In this document: positions 8,501 to 15,587 of the stretch, piece by piece | Layout: every line of letters begins with the position of its first letter | Position numbering within the stretch: the stretch's first letter is position 1 | DNA from: UBA11524 sp051886675 | Lineage (GTDB): Bacteria; Bacillota; Clostridia; Christensenellales; Aristaeellaceae | NCBI GenBank assembly: GCA_051886675.1 | Contig: JBJEYH010000105.1 | Span: 1-29,659, forward strand | Direction of reading: 5' to 3' | DNA length: 29,659 nt | The notes under the pieces: model-generated | The model's database searches: none | What the model was told of the DNA's origin: nothing | What the model saw: the letters and a program-made list of their open reading frames with translations, nothing else | Made by a program: the position numbers and the translations under genes

Positions 8501-9154
8501 ATCGACGCTGAAATCAAGGCTGTCGCCCGGGAGAATTACAGCAGGCTGTGCCAGGCGCTGACCGCCGCCATGATTGCGGCCAATCCCCGCCTGCGGCTGA
8601 TCATTGCCCGGCAGGTTGAGGGCTTTGAGGCGCTGCACGAAGCCCTCGGGCGTTTGGAGAACGTGCGGTCCGCCTACGTCGGAACCTTCGCGGACTGCAT
8701 GATGTTCGATCTGATCCGCATCGGGGCCGACGGCAGCCATTACCTTGACGAAGCGGGCGAAGCCGTTCCCCTGATTGCCGGGGACCGGCTGGCCGACGAC
8801 CTGAAGGACGAGGCTTCCCCGCTGGTGAAGGCCCTCGCCTATCTGGCCGATCTGTCCGAAGCCGATCCGGTGCGCCGGCATCTGGATGCGGCAGCGGCCC
8901 GCCGCCGGCAGGAAATGGACGGGCAGGAAGCCACCGATACCCTTTCCGCCGAAGCGGTGAAGGCGATCCTCGAGCGGCTGACCGGCCTGCTCGCCATGGC
9001 GGACGACCAGCGGAAGCTGGAATGCGACGCGCTGAGCAGACCGGGGGCCGATCAGGCCAGGATCCGCAGCCGCATCGCGCTGCTCGACGCCTGCCAATGC
9101 ATCTTCACCAGCCAGAGAGCGGGCTGCCTGCTCGCCCTGCAGACGATGGGCTGA
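5552..9154 (+). CDS. Tubulin/FtsZ-superfamily protein, Tubulin_2/FtsZl1 type (copy 1)
   Basis: A 1200-residue cytoplasmic protein expected to bind GTP and polymerise. The N-terminal nucleotide-binding strand-loop is LLVIGLGGTGISALKTI (from residue 31). The tubulin signature is VCGGTGSGIFLDIP with GGTGSG at 179-184, matching the superfamily pattern GGGTG[S/T]G. The long remainder, mostly helical in appearance, is typical of Tubulin_2 proteins, which far exceed FtsZ (about 380 residues). I could not identify a T7 catalytic loop with confidence, so GTP hydrolysis is unproven. ATG5552 is preferred over ATG5546 because AAGGGCAGG ends at 5544 and because the aligned start of copy 2 has the same context (TCC-ATG-ACC-ATG). 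About 50-60% of residues appear shared with copy 2 by eye, but bases 6744-7417 (residues about 399-622) are identical to it. The family was proposed by Makarova and Koonin (2010) to act in membrane remodelling with vWA proteins and a GTPase, as found here. Confidence 0.85.
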   Translation: MTMASTYVDHIEWNDTPDEVFERVEKLPVPLLVIGLGGTGISALKTIRRKFAQSFRLSDTMKPACTAYLGIDIDRTSRDDLSFDEFVDIFCPDLVASLYHTVAAAVLPDDELAWVHHSLSTLGQGIIGSGGNRQLVRLMLSRQYHAVAHAITAALSGITSQCRCLPPRLEIVIVSGVCGGTGSGIFLDIPQIIRHCLLNNPDLADFIRNFQITGYIVMPDVSLHMTMDPVQRRHMEAVGYAALKELDFWMNVGEHRTPYTMTYHNGPAISWTQRPYDQCILIGRSCNPMNGHSDARIVYESIAEHLLHVMADEEPCENRYIGDYSYIDHESNVQQYCNFMHRPLPVGYHYRAISVRIKRLPWRKMLYCQGRLLFSTFMPMRDEHGELVPNPRLIQVCESREHAAYIVGDAEKLYMDFCRIATLKDFCSVSPDDTPKLDAMRQWPIRPHDQYDHGTNPWLSSIVTPQANRAAEEYLKQAWKRFLQFAEQIINDPKQGPFSLRMYLTAENNGLRSALSAYIKFWDNRASQFASERGSLFQSCRDSWHDFEKPPFFGGKKAVEAYMTHLNRFYNGLRKHAFMVAYAKAANQLLKRVDEFIEDALRPLCRDLDELQKRFDAPQLLTMQDDEDLVFVQHLVPYITDVFLKENADNRITLAFLNDLFTSVLASRVPDDLPDGMASPRESGHSDDALRKQIMSVMRSILNNYCADVNLMTLDDLVMKLAPPGTAPNAVCAQFIQDCLQDTGPLLIRDNAAPRVVSRYFSVPSDSPLLIQQCSLAREHSDHLKRSALRDHICCITTEYCLPMHSILPLREQAMIYQECLLGNHWTERFHLVWDGNPGSDYTRNWYRLPSPCPHYFLGLTPGLLAENDWLAVQELTARSVACGQIVLDTDTPMPSFTVRTYWADPFHHDILPCDVIRQRVQALETGSPADAPMSPAERRAGLRAYLGEADSKRYSPGYSPSCMAKDQGLAAAYIDPFDMVCSIDAEIKAVARENYSRLCQALTAAMIAANPRLRLIIARQVEGFEALHEALGRLENVRSAYVGTFADCMMFDLIRIGADGSHYLDEAGEAVPLIAGDRLADDLKDEASPLVKALAYLADLSEADPVRRHLDAAAARRRQEMDGQEATDTLSAEAVKAILERLTGLLAMADDQRKLECDALSRPGADQARIRSRIALLDACQCIFTSQRAGCLLALQTMG
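6744..7417. repeat. 674-bp tract identical to 10538-11211 (gene-conversion candidate, copy 1)
   Basis: Comparing the two tubulin-like genes at a constant offset of 3794 bases, I find no mismatch from 6744 to 7417. The first differences outside are 6743/10537 (G/A) and 7418/11212 (A/G). A more loosely similar shoulder (6659-6743) precedes it, and divergence is strong elsewhere, including at synonymous sites. Such a sharp edge suggests recent transfer of sequence between neighbours. Confidence 0.9.
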
Positions 9155-9309
9155 AGCCCGTCGCGGATCCTCCGGCGCAGCATCGGCGGCCGCGCGCCGT
9201 CGGAACAACGGTTCCGGCAGAGCCTTCCCGGCCTGCGCTTCGGCTCTGCCATCATCCCTCCGCCATTCGCACATCATGTGCAAACTAATATGAAGGACAG
9301 GTGATTTCC
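9155..9309 (+). other. 155-bp non-coding spacer with three hairpins between the tubulin-like genes
   Basis: Three perfect inverted repeats lie in this spacer: CGGAAC/GTTCCG (9201-9216, loop AACG); GGCAGAGCC/GGCTCTGCC (9216-9224 and 9242-9250, 17-base loop); and GCACAT-C-ATGTGC (9269-9281), 10 bases before the ribosome binding site AAGGACAGG. The longest spacer inside the block, it has no T tract, so it is more likely an RNA-processing, stability or translation-control element than a terminator. No coding sequence is supported here. Confidence 0.5.
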
Positions 9310-12300
9310 ATGACCATGGTCAACGCCCCAAGCACCCTCATGAACACCATCAATCAGGACGCACTGCTTGATGTTTCGATTGAGCGTGTGAAGAAGCTCC
9401 CCACTCCCCTGCTGGTCATTGGACTGGGCGGTACCGGTGTCAATGCTGTGAAAACCATCAAGCGCGTGTTTGCCGAGCGCTATGTGCTTCCCAAGGCTCC
9501 GGACGGCCAGTACATTCCCGTGCCCAGCCACACGGCCTACCTGGGCATTGATACGGATGCCGGCGCGCAGGGCGATCTGAGCACCCATGAATTCGTGAAC
9601 ATCACCTACTCCGACATCGCGCTGATCCTCAACCCCACCCAGCGCAACGCCCTGCTGACCCCTGACGAGCACGCCTGGATTCACCGGAGCCTGAACGCCG
9701 CGGGCACGGGCCTGGGCGCGGGCGGCAACCGTCAGGCGGCGCGCCTGATGCTCTCCCGCAATTACCAGCTGGTCGCCAACGCCATCACCGCGGCGCTGTC
9801 GGGCATTCTGGCCCGCGACATGGGCGACGGCGACAAGCTGGAGCGGCTGGAGGTCGTCATCGTGACGGGCGTGTGCGGCGGCACGGGCGCGGGCATCTTC
9901 CTGGATATCCCGCAGATCATCCGCCACTGCATGAAGACCGATCCCGGCCTGGCCTCCCACCGCAACAATTTCCAGATCACCGGCTACATCGTGATGCCCG
10001 ACGTTTCCCAGCGCGACGTGGACGATCCCATCCAGCGCAAGCGCCTGAAGGCCAACGGCTTCGCGTCCCTGAAGGAGCTGGACTTCTGGATGGGCGTGGG
10101 CGATCACCATACGCCCTACACCGCCAAGTATTACGGCGGAACCTCCATCAGCTGGAGCATGCCGCCCTACAGCAAGTGCATTCTCATCAGCGGCGGCAAC
10201 GCCAAGGCGGTTTACTCCGACGCCTCCGAGGTGGTGCGCGAGATCATCGCCGAGAATCTGCTGCACTACCTGGCCGATGAGCTGCCCAGCGAGAATTCCA
10301 AGGGCGTCAAGCAGTTCACCTACATCAGCCAGGAGGACAACATCGACAACGACCTGGCCAACATGAACAAGCCGCTGCCGGTGGGCTACCGCTACCGGGC
10401 CATCAGCGCCTATACCAAGCGCATTCCCAAGCGCAAGGTGCTGTATTACGAGGGGCGTCTGCTCTTCAACACCTTCATGCCCATGCGCGACGAGCATGGC
10501 GAGCTGGTGCCCAATCCCCAGCTGATCCAGGAATGCAAAAGCAGGGAGCATGCGGCCTACATCGTCGGCGACGCCGAGAAGCTCTACATGGATTTCTGCC
10601 GGATCGCGACCCTGAAGGACTTCTGCAGCGTCAGCCCCGACGACACCCCCAAGCTGGATGCCATGCGTCAGTGGCCCATCCGTCCCCACGACCAGTACGA
10701 TCACGGCACGAATCCCTGGCTGTCCTCGATCGTGACGCCTCAGGCCAACCGCGCTGCCGAAGAATACCTGAAGCAGGCCTGGAAGCGCTTCCTGCAGTTC
10801 GCCGAGCAGATCATCAACGATCCCAAGCAGGGTCCCTTCAGTCTGCGGATGTACCTGACCGCGGAGAACAACGGCCTGCGTTCCGCGCTGAGCGCCTACA
10901 TCAAGTTCTGGGACAACAGGGCCAGCCAGTTCGCCAGCGAACGCGGCTCGCTGTTCCAGTCCTGCAGGGACAGCTGGCACGATTTCGAGAAGCCCCCGTT
11001 CTTCGGCGGCAAGAAGGCTGTGGAAGCCTATATGACCCATCTGAACCGCTTCTACAACGGGCTGCGCAAGCACGCCTTCATGGTCGCCTACGCCAAGGCC
11101 GCCAATCAGCTGCTCAAGCGCGTGGATGAGTTCATCGAGGATGCCCTGCGTCCCCTGTGCCGGGATCTGGACGAGCTGCAGAAGCGCTTCGACGCGCCTC
11201 AGCTGCTGACCGTGCAGGATGACTCCGACCTGGTCCATCTCACCCAGATGACCGACAACATCGACCTGGTCTTCAGGACGAAGAACGAGGAAGGCCAGAT
11301 CACCCAGGATTTCCTGACGAATCTGTTCGCCTGCGCCACGGCCTCCCAGCTGAGCGCCAACAGCACCACCTCGGGCGTTGTCTTCACCTACAAGCTCAAC
11401 GGCCAGAACAACGTCCTCACCGAGATGCGCAACGCCCTCAACCGCAACTGCCCCGACATCAACGGCCAGTCCCTGGACGCGCTGATGCAGCAGATCATCG
11501 GCACCGACATCGAGCAGCAGAACCGCTACATGGACAACCTGGCCAACTCCTTCCTCAACGGCACGCAGCCCCTGCTGATCATGGATAGCAGCACGCCGCA
11601 CATCACCTTCAGCTACCTGTCCATCCCGGACGATTCGCCCAAGCATTTCCAGCATTACAAGAATACCCTGGGCCGGAACGTCCAGCCCAAGCAGAGCTCC
11701 CTGCGCGACCACATCTACTGCCTGACTGCCTGGGACGGCCTGCCCATGCACAGCTACAGCCTGATGGGCGAGCTGGAGGCCGCCTACTACGAGTGCCTGC
11801 CCGATCCGGAGAAGTCCAAGCGCTTCCACCTGGTCTGGAACGGCGATCCCAACAGCGACTACACCCACAACTGGTGCAAGCTGCCCTCGCCCTGCCCGTA
11901 CTACTTCTTCTCCGCCACGGCCGATCCCATCTGCATGAACGACTGGAAGGCCGTGCAGGAGCTGACGGCCCGCGCCCTGGCCTGCGGACAGCTCAGCATC
12001 AACACCAGGGACTTCATTCCCACCTTCAAGGTGCGCACCTTCTGGGCGGATGTCCGCAAGACGGTGCCGCTGCTCAGCGACAGCATCTGCCAGCGTACGC
12101 AGGATATCACGGACATGAAGATCAACCCCGCCACCGGCGCCGCGCCCAAGCCTGACGAGCGTCTGGCCATGTACCAGGCCTATCTGGCGGAAACCAGCGA
12201 GGAGATCTACAGCCCGGGCCGCAGCCCTGCCTGCATGGCCGCCGACCAGGGGCTGGAGGGCGCGCCCATCGACCCCTACGATCCCGACATCGCCCTCAAC

Positions 12301-12966
12301 AACGTCGTGAATGCCGTCGCCACGGAGAATCACCGCAAGCTGTGCCAGGCGCTGACCGCCGCGGTGATCGCCTCCAACCCGCGTCTGCGGCTGACCATCA
12401 CCCAGCAGCTGGAGGGCTTCGAGACGCTGCACAAGGCCATCGCCAGCATCGAGAACCGCCGCAACCTGTGGGAGCCCCGTATCGCCTACGTGGAGACCTT
12501 CGGCCGCTGCATGATGTACAAGCTGATCCGCTTCACGCCCAGCAACATCTTCTACCGCAACGAGATGGACGAGTCGGCTGCGCTGATCTCCGAGCCCCTG
12601 CTGGCCGACGACCTGAAGGGCGAGATTTCCCCGCTGGTGAAGACGGCCGCCTACCTGGCCGATCTGCCCGAGGCCAACCCGGTGCGCCAGTATCTGGAGT
12701 TCGCCGTGACCCAGCGCCAGCAGCAGATGACCGCCCAGGAAATGGACGGCACCCTCACCGCCGAGACGATGAAGGGTATCGTCGAGTATCTGACCACGCT
12801 GATCGCCATGGCGGAAGGCCAGCGGAGGCTCAAGAGCGCCGAGCTGACCAAGATGGGCGCAGACATCGACAGCCTGAGCAAGAGCATTGCGCTGCTTGAT
12901 GCGTACAAGGCATTCCTCACCAACCAGAAGGAAAGCTACACGTTTGCCCTGCAGATGATGGGCTAA
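9310..12966 (+). CDS. Tubulin/FtsZ-superfamily protein, Tubulin_2/FtsZl1 type (copy 2)
   Basis: A 1218-residue paralogue of the preceding gene with the same layout: LLVIGLGGTGVNAVKTI near the N-terminus, then VCGGTGAGIFLDIP with the tubulin signature GGTGAG at 190-195, and a long C-terminal region. Both copies end in a similar way (LALQTMG and FALQMMG). The Ser-to-Ala change in the signature loop, and a longer loop after the first helix, suggest the two proteins are not interchangeable. They may form a heteropolymer like alpha/beta tubulin or BtubA/B; this is inference. ATG9310 is chosen because AAGGACAGG ends at 9300, nine bases upstream; the in-frame GTG9301 abuts that site. Codon use is more uniform and GC-biased than in copy 1, which may mean higher expression or a different history. 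Bases 10538-11211 are identical to copy 1. A strong hairpin follows the stop codon. Confidence 0.86.
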   Translation: MTMVNAPSTLMNTINQDALLDVSIERVKKLPTPLLVIGLGGTGVNAVKTIKRVFAERYVLPKAPDGQYIPVPSHTAYLGIDTDAGAQGDLSTHEFVNITYSDIALILNPTQRNALLTPDEHAWIHRSLNAAGTGLGAGGNRQAARLMLSRNYQLVANAITAALSGILARDMGDGDKLERLEVVIVTGVCGGTGAGIFLDIPQIIRHCMKTDPGLASHRNNFQITGYIVMPDVSQRDVDDPIQRKRLKANGFASLKELDFWMGVGDHHTPYTAKYYGGTSISWSMPPYSKCILISGGNAKAVYSDASEVVREIIAENLLHYLADELPSENSKGVKQFTYISQEDNIDNDLANMNKPLPVGYRYRAISAYTKRIPKRKVLYYEGRLLFNTFMPMRDEHGELVPNPQLIQECKSREHAAYIVGDAEKLYMDFCRIATLKDFCSVSPDDTPKLDAMRQWPIRPHDQYDHGTNPWLSSIVTPQANRAAEEYLKQAWKRFLQFAEQIINDPKQGPFSLRMYLTAENNGLRSALSAYIKFWDNRASQFASERGSLFQSCRDSWHDFEKPPFFGGKKAVEAYMTHLNRFYNGLRKHAFMVAYAKAANQLLKRVDEFIEDALRPLCRDLDELQKRFDAPQLLTVQDDSDLVHLTQMTDNIDLVFRTKNEEGQITQDFLTNLFACATASQLSANSTTSGVVFTYKLNGQNNVLTEMRNALNRNCPDINGQSLDALMQQIIGTDIEQQNRYMDNLANSFLNGTQPLLIMDSSTPHITFSYLSIPDDSPKHFQHYKNTLGRNVQPKQSSLRDHIYCLTAWDGLPMHSYSLMGELEAAYYECLPDPEKSKRFHLVWNGDPNSDYTHNWCKLPSPCPYYFFSATADPICMNDWKAVQELTARALACGQLSINTRDFIPTFKVRTFWADVRKTVPLLSDSICQRTQDITDMKINPATGAAPKPDERLAMYQAYLAETSEEIYSPGRSPACMAADQGLEGAPIDPYDPDIALNNVVNAVATENHRKLCQALTAAVIASNPRLRLTITQQLEGFETLHKAIASIENRRNLWEPRIAYVETFGRCMMYKLIRFTPSNIFYRNEMDESAALISEPLLADDLKGEISPLVKTAAYLADLPEANPVRQYLEFAVTQRQQQMTAQEMDGTLTAETMKGIVEYLTTLIAMAEGQRRLKSAELTKMGADIDSLSKSIALLDAYKAFLTNQKESYTFALQMMG
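10538..11211. repeat. 674-bp tract identical to 6744-7417 (gene-conversion candidate, copy 2)
   Basis: Partner of the tract in copy 1. It encodes the block from SREHAAYIVGDAEKL to APQLLT, about 224 residues in the middle of the protein, after the GTP-binding domain. The direction of transfer cannot be told by eye. Confidence 0.9.
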
Positions 12967-12974
12967 AACTGGAA

Positions 12975-13018
12975 GCGCATCGCCCGGTGGCGGACGCCAC
13001 TGCCGCCGGGTGATGCGC
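12975..13018 (+). promoter_or_regulatory. 17-bp hairpin between copy 2 and the next gene
   Basis: Arms 12975-12991 and 13002-13018 pair at all 17 positions, including two G-U pairs, with a ten-base loop (12992-13001). GTTATCC follows, with no T tract, so it is not a typical terminator. Eight bases after the stop codon, it could protect the upstream mRNA from 3' exonucleases and raise tubulin-like output over the downstream genes. Partial termination is an alternative. Confidence 0.55.
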
Positions 13019-13052
13019 GTTATCCGATCAGAGCAGGAGGTTACTCCGTCCT

Positions 13053-15554
13053 ATGCCATTCATGCCACAATACTACAACGTCGTGATTCTCTACGGCAAC
13101 GAAGCCATCGACCACTTCGACAGTCTGCTGCAGTACTGGAAGCCGTTCTTCACCACCGCCATGTGGAAAAAGTTCATGTTCATCAGCGTATCCTGCGATG
13201 GGCATCAGCCGCGGCTGCACAATGCGCCCCGGCTGGCCGGCTTTTCGATGACGATCGATCCGGAGAACCGCCAGACCTGGACGCTCAAGGGCACCACGCT
13301 GGACCTCCTGCAGGCTGAGCTGCAGCATCACAAGGTCATGGTGCACTGCATCTGCGCCGACTACGCCGCAACCCCCACCATGCCTGCGCAGGTGCCTGTC
13401 TACCTGATTCGCTCCATCTATCAGCGGCTGAGCATCACCAACGCCACCTGCGCGCTGTTCATGATGCTGCACGGTCATCCCGACGCCGTGGAGGCGCAGC
13501 GGGCGCTTGTGAGCGAGATCGTCGACGCCCAGCAGCTTTATCAGGGCACCTTTGAGGTGGTGCCCTATCTGATATGCCCGACGGACAGCACGAACGCGCT
13601 CTACAGCGACAGCATGCTGTGGCGATGCATCATGTGCGAGATGCTTGTGCTCAGCAGCGGCCATCGTGTTCTGGACACGAACGCCGTCTATACCCTTGGT
13701 TACACCAGCCTGAATGCCGATGACAGCGAACTGACGCTGCTGCGCGAACAGGCTGTTTGCGATATTATTGCAAGACAATGGAGCGAACCCATTTCCCACG
13801 AATACGCCTGGTGGCTGCTGACCCAGTTCAAGTCCCCCAACTTCTCGGCCGCATCGATGGAAACCCAGGTGCAGAACTGGCTGCTGAACCTGGCCAAGGA
13901 CTATCTGCCCCCGCTGGAATGGCGCAGCACCGGCATGAACCTGTGCATCCTCCAGCACATCGAAAGCGCCGATCAGATCGGGCGGCTGTACCCAGCCATC
14001 ATGACCTATATCCGGGTCAACCGCGCCTACAGCAAGCAGCGCGCCTGCGAGGCAATGCGGCAGCATGTCGCCAGCCGGATGGAAGCCCTGCTGCACGTCA
14101 TGAACCTGGCCCAGTTCCCCACCGATTTCCTGACGCTCTTTTTCAACACGCTGGACAAGGTGGCCGGCTACCGCATCGAGGAACCGGAGTATTTCAGCTT
14201 CCCGCAGAAGAAAAGGCTCCAGTCCATGGACAGCTATCTGCAGCAGTGCTTCGAGAGCGTCCAGCCCAATGCCCTGCGGCTGGAGCAGCAGCGCTTCGCC
14301 GTCTATCTGGCCCAGCAGCTGCAGCAGGAAATGAAGCCGCTCAAGACTTTCCTGCAGACTGTATCCAGCGCGGCGGAGGGGTTTCAGAACGTGCTGGGCA
14401 AGCAGATGGAAGAGCTGTCCGGCGTGCTGAACATCGAGCATCTGAAGGCCAAGTATCCGCCCTACATCCAGCATCTGGATAACATGCTGCTGGCCCGGGA
14501 GCGTGAGATTTTCAACGCGGATTGGTTCGCCTCCCAGCCCAGCCTGATTACCCCCGCAGGCGTCCAGGACCCCGACGCCCTGCGCAGCATGATCGTAGCC
14601 GGCGGGGAGCATCTGCATCAGCAGCTGGGCGTTGGCTATGACAAAGGCTTCATCACCGCCCTGAAAGCCATGCTGAGCGATACCGCCATGCTGCACTTCC
14701 TGGACGACAACCTGGTGGTCAGGGCGCCGCTGCTGCACTTCATCGGCGTCAACGCCGACCCCATTCAGAACGTCCGCCTGGCCGACTCCGAGATGCATGG
14801 CGTGATCGACGCCGATTTCTTCATTGACAACGACAACATCGAGCAGATTCAGCTTTACCGCTGCCAGTATCCGCTGTCATGGTTTGTGGGATCGCATCCC
14901 GCCGCGCAGCAGAACATCTACCTCGGTCAGAACGCGGTTGCGCCAGCCCCGGGCATCGACGGCCAGGACAGCAGCATCACGCCCTGGGACATGGTCATGA
15001 CCCCGTCTCCGGCAGTTCCCCCTGCCAGCACGCCGACGCCCGCCCTTGCCCAGCCCAGGGACGAGAATCCCCATCACATCGCGCTCATTCCGGACGGGAG
15101 CCGTTACCGGCTGGTGTGGGACTGGGTGGACGGCATGGAAACCGCCGTTGTGTACATCAACAACCAGCACTCCTTCCCCCACGATATCAGCAAGGATTTC
15201 CCCGACGTGACCGATCTGCTCGTGCCCGGCCGCAATGAAATCCGCATCTTCCGCGGCGGCGTCCTCTACGCCCGCTACAACGTCCTGGGCAAGCAGATTC
15301 CCGTCCCCTACACCTTCCTGACGGGCAGCAACGGCACGGTAACCCTGAAGATTGCCAGCTTCTCCTGCGCCAACAAGGATGATATGCTCTTCCTGCGCTG
15401 CATCAGGGGCAACGGCACGGTGACCCTGTATCCGATCTACGGCAGCAACGAGCCGGAGCCCATGCTGCTCAAGGGCCTCGTACTCCCCGGGAAGATCGAC
15501 GTTGTTCCCTCCCCCAACAATCCCTTCCCCCGGCTGATGCCCCAGCGGCATTAA
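13053..15554 (+). CDS. Large soluble protein of unknown function, third component of the tubulin-like block
   Basis: I do not recognise the family of this 833-residue protein. It has no signal peptide or membrane helix, so it should be cytoplasmic. The first 240 residues alternate hydrophobic strands and helices (YYNVVILYGNEAIDHFD, VMVHCICADY, ATCALFMMLHG, FEVVPYLICP), suggesting a Rossmann-like alpha/beta domain. Residues about 240-580 look helical, with a Gln-rich stretch (LAQQLQQEMKPLKTFL) that could form a coiled coil. A Pro/Thr/Ser linker (about 645-670) leads to a C-terminal region of about 165 residues that looks all-beta, with two GNGTVTL/SNGTVTL strands. The start follows GCAGGAGG (13033-13040), with a rather long 12-base spacing; the next ATG (13062) is farther away. 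Its place between the tubulin-like pair and the GTPase suggests an adaptor or regulator of these. Confidence 0.8.
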   Translation: MPFMPQYYNVVILYGNEAIDHFDSLLQYWKPFFTTAMWKKFMFISVSCDGHQPRLHNAPRLAGFSMTIDPENRQTWTLKGTTLDLLQAELQHHKVMVHCICADYAATPTMPAQVPVYLIRSIYQRLSITNATCALFMMLHGHPDAVEAQRALVSEIVDAQQLYQGTFEVVPYLICPTDSTNALYSDSMLWRCIMCEMLVLSSGHRVLDTNAVYTLGYTSLNADDSELTLLREQAVCDIIARQWSEPISHEYAWWLLTQFKSPNFSAASMETQVQNWLLNLAKDYLPPLEWRSTGMNLCILQHIESADQIGRLYPAIMTYIRVNRAYSKQRACEAMRQHVASRMEALLHVMNLAQFPTDFLTLFFNTLDKVAGYRIEEPEYFSFPQKKRLQSMDSYLQQCFESVQPNALRLEQQRFAVYLAQQLQQEMKPLKTFLQTVSSAAEGFQNVLGKQMEELSGVLNIEHLKAKYPPYIQHLDNMLLAREREIFNADWFASQPSLITPAGVQDPDALRSMIVAGGEHLHQQLGVGYDKGFITALKAMLSDTAMLHFLDDNLVVRAPLLHFIGVNADPIQNVRLADSEMHGVIDADFFIDNDNIEQIQLYRCQYPLSWFVGSHPAAQQNIYLGQNAVAPAPGIDGQDSSITPWDMVMTPSPAVPPASTPTPALAQPRDENPHHIALIPDGSRYRLVWDWVDGMETAVVYINNQHSFPHDISKDFPDVTDLLVPGRNEIRIFRGGVLYARYNVLGKQIPVPYTFLTGSNGTVTLKIASFSCANKDDMLFLRCIRGNGTVTLYPIYGSNEPEPMLLKGLVLPGKIDVVPSPNNPFPRLMPQRH

Positions 15555-15587
15555 GCCCTGACGGACAGAGAAAAGGAGAATGTTGAC

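Noticed and set aside
9155..9309. Insertion-sequence remnant between the tubulin-like genes
   Set aside because: No transposase fragment, terminal repeats or target duplication are visible; tandem duplication explains the gene pair without one.
9274..12432. 1052-codon minus-strand open frame opposite the second tubulin-like gene
   Set aside because: Same artefact. The + frame has the tubulin signature and a ribosome binding site.
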